From Lysobacter_K sp043738095 (GTDB lineage: Bacteria; Pseudomonadota; Gammaproteobacteria; Xanthomonadales; Xanthomonadaceae), in the NCBI GenBank assembly GCA_043738095.1, contig JAYSZI010000083.1:1-64000 (forward strand): a DNA stretch of 64,000 nt, in the 5' to 3' direction. Under the pieces are notes generated by a model, which had not been told where the DNA came from, searched no databases, and saw only the letters and a list, made by a program, of their open reading frames with translations. Positions 7,541 to 17,507 of this stretch are shown piece after piece (position 1 is the stretch's first letter; every line of letters begins with the position of its first letter). The position numbers and the translations under genes are program-made.

Positions 7541-8028
7541 CCCACCTTCACCTTGCCTATGGTTGCCCGCATGCATTGGGGCAGCATGTGTCGCTAGAAA
7601 CGGCAGGAGCTTGAACACCAGGACATTGCCGGGGCTGCCGAGCAGAATTGATGTCGGTGTTGCGCGCTGCGTCGGCCATCCGCGATGCACCGAACCGAAC
7701 GCTGCCCGCCGTGGCGCGTGATGCGCGCTGACCGCGGCGGAGGCGATGCAGCCAGGGCGGGGGGCGAGACGCAGAAGTTCACTGCCTGATTGCCGTCGCC
7801 GGACCTCTCAGCGGGGCGCGGCGGCCAATGGGTGCAACTACGTCTGGAACCTCCGCGGCGGGTGGGCGGGGTGCGAGGCACCGGAGACCGGCGCTAACTT
7901 TCCCGCCGGCATCGCCGTCGGCCGGAGCAACCGGCCGCCCGCGTTAGCTGCAGAGGACACAGCTTTTCCGAAGTGAACTTGCGTAGCGAGCGGCGTCGCC
8001 TGAGCGGTGGCCCGAGGGGAGCATCCGT
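7541..8028. other. Divergent intergenic region between two EPS transcripts
   Basis: About 490 bp separate the minus-strand methyltransferase (start 7540) from the plus-strand sugar transferase (start 8029). It must hold both promoters. I see no clear sigma-70 boxes, terminator or RNA gene. Confidence 0.4.
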
Positions 8029-9423
8029 ATGAAGGCAGCGATAGCGAGTCGAAAAATTCGCGCCATCCGGGTGCTGTGGATGACGGAGGTACTGCTCGTC
8101 ATCTTGGCAGCTATGGTCGCGGCTTCGCTGCGGTTCATGAACGATCCGTCCGGCTACGAAGTGTTCACCACCACGGCCCCCGCGCGCATGGCGGTGATCG
8201 CGCTCTTCATCACCGTGGCGATGGCGGCCTTCGGGTTGTATCAGGTCCATGTGCGCCACAACCGGGTCGACTTCGTCCTACGTCTGTTGTTGTCCTTCGC
8301 GTTCGGCGGGATCGGTTTGCTTGTTCTGTATTACCTGGTGCCGCAGGCCTACATCGGCCGCAGTGTGTTGGCGCTGTCGCTGATGTTGAGCTTCGTCGGC
8401 ATCTTGGCGCTGCGTTCCATCTCCCAGCGCGTCCTCAGTGGCGCCACCTTCCGGCGCCGCGTGCTCGTGTATGGCGCGGGCAAGAACGCCGACCTCATCA
8501 ACACCAGTCTGCGCCGGAATGCCGATCGGCAATCGTTCGTACTAGTCGGCTTCATTCCGGTGGCCGATCAACTTGTGCTAGTTCCAGAAGCGCTGCAGGT
8601 GCACAGCGATTTCGGCTTGCCTGACCTGACGCAATGGCTTCGCGTTGACGAAGTCGTGGTAGCGCCGGACGAACGCCGCGGTGGGTTGCCAATGGACGAA
8701 ATGCTGAGCTGCGCGCAGCGCGGAATCACCATCTGCGACCTGTCGACGTTCTTCGAACGCGAAGCCGGCATGGTCAAGCTCAACGTGGCCGATCCGTCGT
8801 GGCTGGCGCTCTCGGGTGGCTTCGATCATTCGATGCCCCGGCGCCTGACCAAGCGCCTATTCGACCTGATAGCGGCCAGCGCACTGTTGCTGATGGCGTG
8901 GCCTTTCATGGTGGCCGTGGCGGCATGCATTTTCTTCGAGTCAGGCGGGCCGCTGCTCTATCGCCAGACCAGGGTGGGCGAAAACGGGCGGCTTTTTGAA
9001 CTGATCAAATTCCGCAGCATGCGCGCCGATGCCGAGGTGGACGGCGTGGCACGGTGGGCCAGCCGGGACGATGACCGCAGCACGCGCGTGGGCCGCTTCA
9101 TCCGGTTGACCCGGTTGGACGAGTTGCCGCAGTTGTTCAATGTCTTGCGCGGCGACATGAGCTTTGTCGGGCCGCGCCCCGAGCGACCGCATTTCGTCGA
9201 CATGCTCAATCGCGAGGTTCGGTACTACAACGTCCGCCACTGCGTAAAACCCGGACTCACCGGCTGGGCACAGTTGCGGTATCCCTACGGCGCATCGGTG
9301 CGCGACGCAGAGGAAAAGCTGACGTTCGATCTGTTCTACGTCAAGAACCAGGGACTGGTGTTCGACCTGATGATCCTGCTGCAGACGGTGGAGGTGGTGC
9401 TGTTCCGCCGGGGCGCGCGTTGA
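8029..9423 (+). CDS. Initiating sugar-phosphate transferase, PEP-CTERM/XrtA-associated type
   Basis: A 464-aa polyprenyl glycosylphosphotransferase of the TIGR03013 kind. Four to five N-terminal membrane helices (about 15-135) are followed by a CoA-binding-like domain (RVLVYGAGKNADLI) and a fifth helix (LFDLIAASALLLMAWPFMV). The C-terminal catalytic domain has the usual LLYRQTRVGENGRLFELIKFRSM, LDELPQLFNVLRGDMSFVGPRPERP and KPGLTGWAQ motifs. It would transfer the first sugar phosphate to undecaprenyl phosphate at the inner membrane and so start EPS repeat synthesis. The start ATG 8029 has GAGGGGA upstream. Close relatives sit in exosortase A loci. Confidence 0.92.
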   Translation: MKAAIASRKIRAIRVLWMTEVLLVILAAMVAASLRFMNDPSGYEVFTTTAPARMAVIALFITVAMAAFGLYQVHVRHNRVDFVLRLLLSFAFGGIGLLVLYYLVPQAYIGRSVLALSLMLSFVGILALRSISQRVLSGATFRRRVLVYGAGKNADLINTSLRRNADRQSFVLVGFIPVADQLVLVPEALQVHSDFGLPDLTQWLRVDEVVVAPDERRGGLPMDEMLSCAQRGITICDLSTFFEREAGMVKLNVADPSWLALSGGFDHSMPRRLTKRLFDLIAASALLLMAWPFMVAVAACIFFESGGPLLYRQTRVGENGRLFELIKFRSMRADAEVDGVARWASRDDDRSTRVGRFIRLTRLDELPQLFNVLRGDMSFVGPRPERPHFVDMLNREVRYYNVRHCVKPGLTGWAQLRYPYGASVRDAEEKLTFDLFYVKNQGLVFDLMILLQTVEVVLFRRGAR

Positions 9424-9466
9424 GCTGCCACAGCGCGGAACCTTGCGCTTTCCCGCGTGCGATGGG

Positions 9467-9880
9467 CTATGCGATGAGCGTCAACCAATCCCACGACGCC
9501 AGCAGCACCAACAGGGCAATGAAAAGAATGATGAGCTGCCAGGTCGGTCGAGCGGTGCGCCCCGCGTCATCATCCGTCGGTGCCTGGACGGGCGTGCTTG
9601 AGCGCGACACGGGATGATGGGCAGGGCGATGGCCGTCCCCCGCAGACGATCGCGGGGATGCGCCGGGCATGCGTCCGTGGCGCCGATGGAAGCGATTGAC
9701 CGCGTCGTAGGTCGAGATCAGCGCCGGCAGTGCGGCCTGGGCCTCGGGCGAGGGAGGGCCGCCGGTTTTGTCCGGATGCAATTCTGCGATGCGTCGTCGA
9801 TAGGCGCACTTGAACTCTTCCAGACTGCAGTCCGGAGGAAGCTTGAGCTCGGAGTAGAGCAGCGAAAAATCCGGTTCCAT
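9467..9880 (-). CDS. Small J-domain protein with a C-terminal membrane anchor
   Basis: ATG 9880 (GAGAGG upstream) gives 137 residues. Residues about 5-65 form a DnaJ J-domain: FSLLYSELKLPPDCSLEEFKCAYRRRIAELHPDKTGG, with the essential HPD. A polar linker is followed by one hydrophobic helix (LIILFIALLVLLASW) at the very end, making it tail-anchored with the J-domain in the cytoplasm. It should recruit a DnaK-type chaperone to the membrane. The partner is unknown; it sits convergently between the sugar transferase and the NRPS-PKS. Confidence 0.8.
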   Translation of the reverse strand: MEPDFSLLYSELKLPPDCSLEEFKCAYRRRIAELHPDKTGGPPSPEAQAALPALISTYDAVNRFHRRHGRMPGASPRSSAGDGHRPAHHPVSRSSTPVQAPTDDDAGRTARPTWQLIILFIALLVLLASWDWLTLIA

Positions 9881-10073
9881 CGCACGCCTCTCAGACGGGG
9901 GCATCGTAACGCCAGTCCGCTGATGGGGCATACCACCGCTTTGGCCGCCTCTTGTCGCCATGGGCGTTTTCCTTCACTGCCATAACGGGGAAGCGCGGGC
10001 GCGGAAGGAGGCGGATGCAGTCGTCGATTGAGGTTTTTTTGCCGTCGGGTGCCGCGACGCTCGCGGGCAGCAT

Positions 10074-13000
10074 GTGGGGAGCCGGTCCTTGCTCGCGGGC
10101 AAATTCATGAAGCCGGATGCGACGCCAATCACTGCAAATGCCGAAGCCGTCGCTCTTCTGGACGTCGTGCCATGCCGTGCCGACACGGCTGGTAGCCAGC
10201 GACAACGACAGAGCTTTGCGCTCGATGCCGTTCCCAGCGAGGCGTGGGCAACGTTGCAACGCGATCCCACCGCCGTGCCGGCATTGCTGCTGGCGGCGCT
10301 GGTGCTGGTGGAGTCGCGCCTCACCGGCGCCGACCGGGTGAGCGCTACGCGGATCGGCGCGCATGGGATCTATCAATCGACCATCGTCGTTCCCGCCCAG
10401 GGTGCGTACCGCGATTGGCAGCTGCGATTGGCTGAAGCGCTGGCGGAAAGCACCACGTGCGTATCGCCGGTCGCGTGGGCCGTTCTCGACGAGGGGGAGG
10501 TGCTGGATTGCATGGCGCCGAGCAACTCCATCTGGCGGGTTACCACATCCAATTGCGCCGAGGCGATGCAGATTTGCCTCGATGTCGCGTTCCGCGCCCC
10601 GCTGACTGCCGATGCCATCGGATTGGTCGCCCAGTGTTTGCATCGCGCGCTGGAGGCGTTGATCGCTGACGAGCCGATCCATGGGATCGACGTCCTCGAG
10701 CCGGCCGATCGTGAGCGGCAACTGCGCCAATGGGGCGCGACCCCGGCGGTTGCGGGCTTGGCCAGGACGGTAGATGCGCAGTTCGCCGTGATCTGCGCTC
10801 GCGCGCCGGATGCGATTGCGATAATCGATGGCGCCCGCTCGCTGAGTTATGCCGAGCTCGACCGTCGCGCCGACACTGTGGCCGCCCGCTTGTTCGAGGC
10901 CGGGGTGCGAGCCGGCGCGGTGGTGGCGGTATCAATGGCGCGCTCGGCCGCGACCGTCGTCGCCGTGCTCGGCATCCTCAAGGCCGGCGCCGCGTATCTG
11001 CCGGTCGACCCAACCCATCCCCGCGAGCGTGTGGCGTTCATGCTCGACAACGCGCGCGCGCGGGCGGCGCTGGTCGATGCGGGCGAGGCAGCGGCTTGCC
11101 TGCCTCAAGCCTTGCAGCGCATCGAGGTATCGCTGAGCGACGCATCCGTCGATCCGCCGTACGTAGTTGTGGAGCCCATATCAGGCGAAGCGATCGCGTA
11201 CGTGATGTACACCTCCGGTTCGACCGGTGAGCCCAAGGGCGTGGAGATCCCGCACCGCGGCATCGTGCGATTGGTCTGTGGCGTCGACTACGCCGATTTC
11301 GGGCCGGACACGCGCTACCTGCAGGTTGCGCCGCTGGGTTTCGACGCGTCGACGCTGGAGTTGTGGGCGCCGCTGCTCAACGGCGGTTGCGTCGTGGTTC
11401 ACCCCGAACTGGTGCCCACCGGTGCTGGCTTGGCAGCCTCTATCCGTACGCATCAACCCAATGTCACTTTGCTGACGGCGGCGCTGCTCAATGCCATCGT
11501 CGATGAGAACCCGCTGCACCTCAGCGGGCTGCGCGAGCTGCTGTCCGGTGGCGAAGCGATGTCGGTCGACCACGTGCGCCGGCTGCGCGCCGCGTTGCCG
11601 GCGTTGCGGGTGGTGAACGCGTACGGCCCGACCGAAGGCAGCGTGATCACCACGACCTATCCGATCCCGCTGGAACTGCCGGCCGACCTCTCCGCGGTGC
11701 CGATCGGCAAGTCGATCGCCGACACGCGCGTGTACGTGCTCAACGCCGCGCGCGGCTTGGTCCCGAGCGGCGTGATGGGCGAGCTTTACATCGGTGGCGG
11801 CGGGGTGGCGCGCGGTTACGTCGGTCGCGACGATCTGACCGCCGAACGCTTCGTTGCCGACCCCTTCCGTGCCGGCGAGCGCCTGTACCGCACCGGCGAC
11901 GACGTGCGTTTCGTCGCTGACGGTCAGCTTGAGTTTGTCGGGCGCCGCGACAGCCAGGTCAAGATTCGCGGGTTCCGGATCGAGTTGGCGGAGATCGAAT
12001 CGGCGTTGCACCAGCATCCGGAGGTTCGATCCTGCGCGGTGGTGGCGCGCGCCGACCGCACCGGCAGCAAGCAACTGCTGGCGTATTACGTCAGCGACGA
12101 TCCCGCGCCGAGCGCGCCGGTGCTGCGCGCGTATCTGGCCGCGTTGCTGCCCGAATACATGGTGCCGGCGCGCTACCTGTGCCTGCCGGCGTGGCCGCTG
12201 ACGGCCAACGGCAAGCTCGATCGCAAGGCGTTGCCGGGTCCCGACCGCAGCCGCCCGGAACTGGCTAGCGCCTACGAGCCGCCCGTGGGGGATGTCGAAC
12301 ACGCGTTGTGCGAGGGCTTCGCTGCGATGCTCGACATCGACCGCGTCGGCCGCCACGACAATTTCTTCGAGCTCGGCGGCAATTCGTTGCTGGCCGTGCG
12401 CCTGATCGAGAAGCTTGCCGCGCAGCCGGCAGTCGGGCTGATGGCGGTCACGACACTTTTCCAGCACCCAACACCGGCGTCACTGGCGTTAGCGATAACC
12501 GCCTGTGCAAGTGGCCCGACGATCGACAAGGCGCGCATCGCGCGGGGGCCGTCCCAGCGCGGCGACCTCGCGGCTGAACCCATTGCCCTGATCGGCATGG
12601 CCGGGCGCTTCCCCGGTGCGGCCGATGTCGAAGTGTTCTGGCAGAACCTGTGCGAAGGCCGCGATTCGATCACGGTGTTCCAGCCGCACGACCTGGATCC
12701 CTCGCTGAGTCTGGCCGAACGCAATAACCCGGCGTACGTGCCGGCGCGCGGCGTGATCGACGGTGTCGACCAGTTCGACGCGGCGTTCTTCGGCATCAGT
12801 CCGAAGGAAGCCGAATTGATGGATCCGCAGCAGCGGATCTTTTTGGAGCTGTGCTGGGAATGCCTGGAGCGCGGCGGCCACGCGCCCGACAGCGCCGGCA
12901 ACGGTCCGGTCGGGGTGTTCGCCGGCATGTACACCGCGACCTACATGCAACGCCATGTCGCCGCGCATCCGGATCTGGTGGACAAGCTCGGCGCGCTGCA

Positions 13001-16000
13001 TGTGCTGATTGGCAACGAGAAGGACTTCATCGCCACCCGCATCGCGCACAAGCTCAACCTGACTGGCCCTGCGGTGAACGTGCAGACCGCGTGCTCGACC
13101 TCGCTGGTGGCGATCTGCCAGGCGATCCACAGCCTGCGCGCGGGCGAATGTGACATGGCGCTCGCCGGCGGCGCGTCGGTGACGTGCCCGCCGCGCAGCG
13201 GCTACCTGTATCAGGAAGGTACGATGCTGTCGCCAGACGGCCACACCCGCAGCTTCGACGCGCGGGCGCAGGGCACGGTGTTCAGCGATGGCGCCGCGGT
13301 GGTACTGCTCAAACGCCTGTCGGACGCACGCGCCGACGGCAACCCGATCTACGCGTTGATCCGCGGGGGCGCGGTCAACAACGACGGCGGCCACAAGGCC
13401 AGCTTCACCGCACCGAGCAGCGACGGGCAGGCGGCGGTGATCGCAATGGCGCTGGCCAATGCCGACGTCGATCCACGCAGCATCAGTTACGTCGAGACCC
13501 ACGGCACGGCCACGCCGCTGGGCGATCCGATCGAGATTGAAGGCCTGACCAAGGCGTTCCGGCGCAGCACGATGGATACCGGTTTCTGCCGGGTCGGTTC
13601 GGTCAAGAGCAACGTCGGTCATCTGGTCATTGCTGCCGGTGCGGCCGGCGTGATCAAGACCGCGTTGGCGCTGACGCAGCGCTGCATCCCGCCGACCGCG
13701 CACTTCCAATCGCCGAATCCGACAATCGATTTCGCCGGCTCGCCGTTCGTGGTCAATGCCGCGTTGAGCGACTGGCATGCCGATGGCACGCCGCGGCGGG
13801 CCGGGGTCAGTTCCTTCGGCGTCGGCGGTACCAACGCGCACGTCGTGCTCGAGGAAGCACCACAGCTGCCGGATTCGGAACCGGCGCAAGGCCCGCAGTT
13901 GCTGCTGCTGTCGGCGCGCACGCCCGCGGCGCTGGGCCATGCCTGCGTGCGCCTGGGCGATCATCTCGATGCGCAATCGGAGGCGAACCTCGCCGATGTC
14001 GCCTGGACGCTCGCAGTCGGGCGCAAGGCGTTCGCCCATCGCATAGCGCTGGTTGCGGACGATGTCGGCAGCGCAATCGCCGCGCTGCGTCACGCCGAAA
14101 CCGCCGCCGCTGCGACCCGCAGCCGCCCGGCGCGGCAGTCCGATGTGGTGTTCATGTTTCCCGGCCAGGGCGCGACGTACGCCGGCATGGGTCGCGGTCT
14201 GTACGACGCCGAGCCGGCATTCCGCGCGGCCGTGGACGAATGCGCGGAGTCCTTGCGCAACGAGCTCGGCTTCGATCTGCGCGAGCGCCTGTTCGGTGAC
14301 GATCCCGAAGCGCTGATGGCGACCGCGATCATGCAACCGGCGACCTTCACCATCGAGTACGCACTGGCGCGTCTGTGGATGAGCCACGGCTTGGTCCCGG
14401 CGGCGATGATCGGCCACAGCGTCGGCGAGTTCGTCGCCGCGACCCTGGCCGGGGTGTTCGCCTTGCCCGATGCGTTGCGGCTGGTCGCGCGCCGCGGCGC
14501 GTTGATGCAGGCGCAACCGGCCGGAGGGATGTTGTCGGTGCGGCTGCCACTCGATGCGCTGCTGGCGCGGCTGCCGACCGGGTTGGCCTTGGCCGCCGAG
14601 AACGCGCCTTGCGCGTGCGTGGTCGCCGGTCCACTCGACGCGATCGCGCGGCTGCAGGCCGAACTGGACAGCGAAGGCATCGCCTGCCGCGCGCTGCGAA
14701 CCTCGCATGCGTTCCACTCGGCCATGATGGATCCGGTGGTCGCGCCGTTTCATGCCGAAGTCGCGGCGCTGACGTTGTCGGCGCCGCAGCTGCCGGTGGT
14801 GTCGACCGCGACTGGCGACTGGCTCGACGCCGCGACCGCCACCACGCCCGGATATTGGTCGCGCCATCTGCGCGAGCCCGTGCGTTTTGCCACGGCGCTC
14901 GGGCGGCTGCTCGACGTGCCCGGGCGCGTGCTGCTGGAAGTGGGCCCGCGCGCCACCCTCAGCGCGCTGTCGCGTCAGCACCCGGGCACGCAGAAGCAGC
15001 AGATCGCCGCCGTGGCGAGCCTGGCTGACACCCCTGCAGGCGAAGTGGCGGCGTTCCGGCTGGCCGTGGGCCAGCTGTGGTGTCGCGGCGTCGCGATCGA
15101 GCCGGCCGTGCTGGATCGCCGTGCGGTACGCCAACGGCTGCGGCTGCCGACCTATCCGTTCGAGCGAAAGCGTTACTGGATAGAAGCCGCTGCTGCATTG
15201 CAAGACGCGAGTGCGGCCGATGCGCCCCAGAACCTATCCGCTGTTCCCGTCACGGCCGCCCATCAGGAACCCGCCATGTCGCAACTGATGCAGCCCCCCA
15301 TGCCGATCCCAGTCGACGCGCCGCCGACGACGACCGACCGCAAGCGGCGGCTCACCGCCCAACTGCGCGACATCTTTGAAGACGTCTCGGGGTTCGATCT
15401 GGCCGATGCCGATGCGGACATGAACTTCATGGAGATCGGCCTGGACAGCCTGATGCTGACCCAGGTCGCGCTGCAGTTGCAGAAGACCTTTGCGACCAAG
15501 ATCAGCTTCCGCCAGTTGATGGGCGAGGGCTCGAGTCTGGATCGGCTGGCGGCGCTGCTCGATGGGCAGTTGCCGCCCGAAGCGGCACTGGTTCCCGAAA
15601 CATCGCCGTGCCCAGCAGCAGCGCCGGTGATGGTGGCCCAACCGACGATAGCGATGTCGTTGCCCCCAGCTTCGATGCGCGCATTGGCAGGTTCCACGGG
15701 CGGCGACGGCGACTGGATGCGCGCGGTGATCGCGCAGCAGATGCAATTGATGACCCAGCAGCTGGCGTTGCTCGCGGGCAACCCAGCCCACGTCGCCATG
15801 CCGGTTGTCGCAACCGTAGCGACCCCGACGCCAGGCGCAGCGATCGCAACGGCCCAGGCGCCGGTTTCCCCGGCAGTGCCGACGCAATCGCCGGCCGCGA
15901 CCGCGCCGACCAGCTCGCCCGAATCCGCGCCCGACGAAGAAGCCGCAATCGCCCACACCAAATACGACGTCGCGAAAGCTTTTGGTGCGATAGCGCGTAT

Positions 16001-17507
16001 CCACAACACCCAGACCGAGCTCACCGGCCGCCAGCGCGCGCGCCTGGACGCATTCATGCGCCGCTATATCGCGCGCACGCAGGCCTCCAAGGACTACACC
16101 CAGCAGCACCGCCCGCACCTGGCCGATCCGCGCGTGGTCAACGGTTTCCGCCCGCTGCTCAAGGAGATCACCTACCAGATCGTGGTCGGCCGTTCCAAGG
16201 GTTCGCGGGTGTGGGACCTCGATGGCAACGAGTACATCGACGTGCTCAACGGCTTCGGCATGAACCTGTTCGGTTGGCAGCCTGATTTTGTGCTCGACGC
16301 GGTCAAGCAGCAGCTCGAACTTGGCTACGAGATCGGACCGCAGCATCCGCTCGCCGGCGACGTGGCGAAGCTGGTGTGCGAGCTCACCGGTTTCGACCGC
16401 GCCGGCTTATGCAACACCGGCTCCGAAGCGGTGATGGGCACGATCCGCGTTGCGCGTACGATCACCGGTCGCAGCACGCTCGTCATTTTCACAGGCTCGT
16501 ATCACGGCATCTTCGACGAGGTGATCGTGCGCGGGACCAAGAAGCTGCGCTCGGTGCCCGCCGCGCCCGGGATCCTGCGCAACACTGCCGAGAACGTGCT
16601 GGTGCTCGACTACGGCACGCCGGAAACCCTGGCGATCATCCGCGAGCGCGCACACGAGATCGCCGCGGTGCTGGTGGAACCGGTACAGAGCCGCCGGCCG
16701 GACTTCCAGCCGCGCGAATTCCTGCAGGAACTGCGCACGATCACGCGCGATGCCGGGGCGTTGTTGATCTTCGACGAAGTGGTCACGGGGTTTCGCTCGC
16801 ACCCGCGCGGCGCGCAGGCCGTGCTCGGTATCGATGCCGACCTGGCGTCGTACGGCAAGGTCGTCGGTGGCGGATTCCCGATCGGCGTGATCGCTGGCAA
16901 GCGCGAGTACATGGACGCGCTCGATGGCGGTCACTGGCAGTTTGGCGATGAGTCGATCCCGACCGTCGGCGTGACCTATTTTGCCGGCACCTTTGTGCGC
17001 CATCCCCTGGCGCTGGCCGCGGCCAAGGCCGTGCTCGAACACATCAAGTCCGCCGGGCCGCAGCTGCAGCAACGCCTCAATGCCGCCACCACCGCCATGG
17101 CCGACGAGCTCAACGCGTTTTTCGAGCAGGTTGGCGCGCCGATCGCGATCAAGCATTTCGCTTCGGTGTGGAAGACGATTTTCACCGAGGACCACCCGCT
17201 GCAGGACCTGCTGTTCGCGATGCTGCGCAGCCGTGGCATCCATGCGCTCGACAATTTCCCGTGCTTCTTCACCACCGCGCATTCGGCGGCGGACATCGCC
17301 GCCATCGTCAAAGCGTTCAAAGAATCGGTGCTGGAGTTGCAGGAGGCCGAGTTCATCCCACGCCGGCGCGATGCGCCGCGGCTGGTGTTCGACGCGAGCA
17401 AGCCGCCCGTGCCCGGTGCGCGTCTTGGCCGTGAGCCGGATGGCACGCCGGCGTGGTTTGTTGCCAACCCTGATACCCCCGACAAGTACATGAAGGTGAG
17501 CGCATGA
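10074..17507 (+). CDS. Hybrid NRPS-PKS: (degenerate C)-A-PCP-KS-AT-ACP-aminotransferase
   Basis: A 2477-aa megasynthase (GTG 10074; ATG 10107 also possible). Residues about 30-215 look like the C-terminal half of a condensation domain and lack HHxxxDG. Adenylation follows (YTSGSTGEPKG about 379, NAYGPTEGS about 515, NGKLDRKAL about 712), then PCP (LGGNSLL about 767). Ketosynthase has TACSTS about 1005, HGTATPLGDP about 1143 and NVGH about 1180. Acyltransferase has GHSVGE about 1446 and HAFHS about 1545, the malonyl-type signature. ACP has GLDSLM about 1789. A class III PLP aminotransferase follows (NTGSEA about 2113, PLP lysine in SYGKVVGGG about 2262). There is no KR or DH, so the beta-keto thioester should be aminated. 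A TGA/ATG overlap couples it to the next gene. Confidence 0.93.
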   Translation: MGSRSLLAGKFMKPDATPITANAEAVALLDVVPCRADTAGSQRQRQSFALDAVPSEAWATLQRDPTAVPALLLAALVLVESRLTGADRVSATRIGAHGIYQSTIVVPAQGAYRDWQLRLAEALAESTTCVSPVAWAVLDEGEVLDCMAPSNSIWRVTTSNCAEAMQICLDVAFRAPLTADAIGLVAQCLHRALEALIADEPIHGIDVLEPADRERQLRQWGATPAVAGLARTVDAQFAVICARAPDAIAIIDGARSLSYAELDRRADTVAARLFEAGVRAGAVVAVSMARSAATVVAVLGILKAGAAYLPVDPTHPRERVAFMLDNARARAALVDAGEAAACLPQALQRIEVSLSDASVDPPYVVVEPISGEAIAYVMYTSGSTGEPKGVEIPHRGIVRLVCGVDYADFGPDTRYLQVAPLGFDASTLELWAPLLNGGCVVVHPELVPTGAGLAASIRTHQPNVTLLTAALLNAIVDENPLHLSGLRELLSGGEAMSVDHVRRLRAALPALRVVNAYGPTEGSVITTTYPIPLELPADLSAVPIGKSIADTRVYVLNAARGLVPSGVMGELYIGGGGVARGYVGRDDLTAERFVADPFRAGERLYRTGDDVRFVADGQLEFVGRRDSQVKIRGFRIELAEIESALHQHPEVRSCAVVARADRTGSKQLLAYYVSDDPAPSAPVLRAYLAALLPEYMVPARYLCLPAWPLTANGKLDRKALPGPDRSRPELASAYEPPVGDVEHALCEGFAAMLDIDRVGRHDNFFELGGNSLLAVRLIEKLAAQPAVGLMAVTTLFQHPTPASLALAITACASGPTIDKARIARGPSQRGDLAAEPIALIGMAGRFPGAADVEVFWQNLCEGRDSITVFQPHDLDPSLSLAERNNPAYVPARGVIDGVDQFDAAFFGISPKEAELMDPQQRIFLELCWECLERGGHAPDSAGNGPVGVFAGMYTATYMQRHVAAHPDLVDKLGALHVLIGNEKDFIATRIAHKLNLTGPAVNVQTACSTSLVAICQAIHSLRAGECDMALAGGASVTCPPRSGYLYQEGTMLSPDGHTRSFDARAQGTVFSDGAAVVLLKRLSDARADGNPIYALIRGGAVNNDGGHKASFTAPSSDGQAAVIAMALANADVDPRSISYVETHGTATPLGDPIEIEGLTKAFRRSTMDTGFCRVGSVKSNVGHLVIAAGAAGVIKTALALTQRCIPPTAHFQSPNPTIDFAGSPFVVNAALSDWHADGTPRRAGVSSFGVGGTNAHVVLEEAPQLPDSEPAQGPQLLLLSARTPAALGHACVRLGDHLDAQSEANLADVAWTLAVGRKAFAHRIALVADDVGSAIAALRHAETAAAATRSRPARQSDVVFMFPGQGATYAGMGRGLYDAEPAFRAAVDECAESLRNELGFDLRERLFGDDPEALMATAIMQPATFTIEYALARLWMSHGLVPAAMIGHSVGEFVAATLAGVFALPDALRLVARRGALMQAQPAGGMLSVRLPLDALLARLPTGLALAAENAPCACVVAGPLDAIARLQAELDSEGIACRALRTSHAFHSAMMDPVVAPFHAEVAALTLSAPQLPVVSTATGDWLDAATATTPGYWSRHLREPVRFATALGRLLDVPGRVLLEVGPRATLSALSRQHPGTQKQQIAAVASLADTPAGEVAAFRLAVGQLWCRGVAIEPAVLDRRAVRQRLRLPTYPFERKRYWIEAAAALQDASAADAPQNLSAVPVTAAHQEPAMSQLMQPPMPIPVDAPPTTTDRKRRLTAQLRDIFEDVSGFDLADADADMNFMEIGLDSLMLTQVALQLQKTFATKISFRQLMGEGSSLDRLAALLDGQLPPEAALVPETSPCPAAAPVMVAQPTIAMSLPPASMRALAGSTGGDGDWMRAVIAQQMQLMTQQLALLAGNPAHVAMPVVATVATPTPGAAIATAQAPVSPAVPTQSPAATAPTSSPESAPDEEAAIAHTKYDVAKAFGAIARIHNTQTELTGRQRARLDAFMRRYIARTQASKDYTQQHRPHLADPRVVNGFRPLLKEITYQIVVGRSKGSRVWDLDGNEYIDVLNGFGMNLFGWQPDFVLDAVKQQLELGYEIGPQHPLAGDVAKLVCELTGFDRAGLCNTGSEAVMGTIRVARTITGRSTLVIFTGSYHGIFDEVIVRGTKKLRSVPAAPGILRNTAENVLVLDYGTPETLAIIRERAHEIAAVLVEPVQSRRPDFQPREFLQELRTITRDAGALLIFDEVVTGFRSHPRGAQAVLGIDADLASYGKVVGGGFPIGVIAGKREYMDALDGGHWQFGDESIPTVGVTYFAGTFVRHPLALAAAKAVLEHIKSAGPQLQQRLNAATTAMADELNAFFEQVGAPIAIKHFASVWKTIFTEDHPLQDLLFAMLRSRGIHALDNFPCFFTTAHSAADIAAIVKAFKESVLELQEAEFIPRRRDAPRLVFDASKPPVPGARLGREPDGTPAWFVANPDTPDKYMKVSA

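Noticed and set aside
11181..12467. 428-codon minus-strand open frame opposite the adenylation domain
   Set aside because: Shadow of the conserved adenylation-PCP coding sequence; no ribosome site or known fold.
12489..15203. 904-codon minus-strand open frame opposite the KS-AT region
   Set aside because: Low-complexity Arg/Gln-rich translation without motifs; the plus strand encodes complete KS and AT domains.
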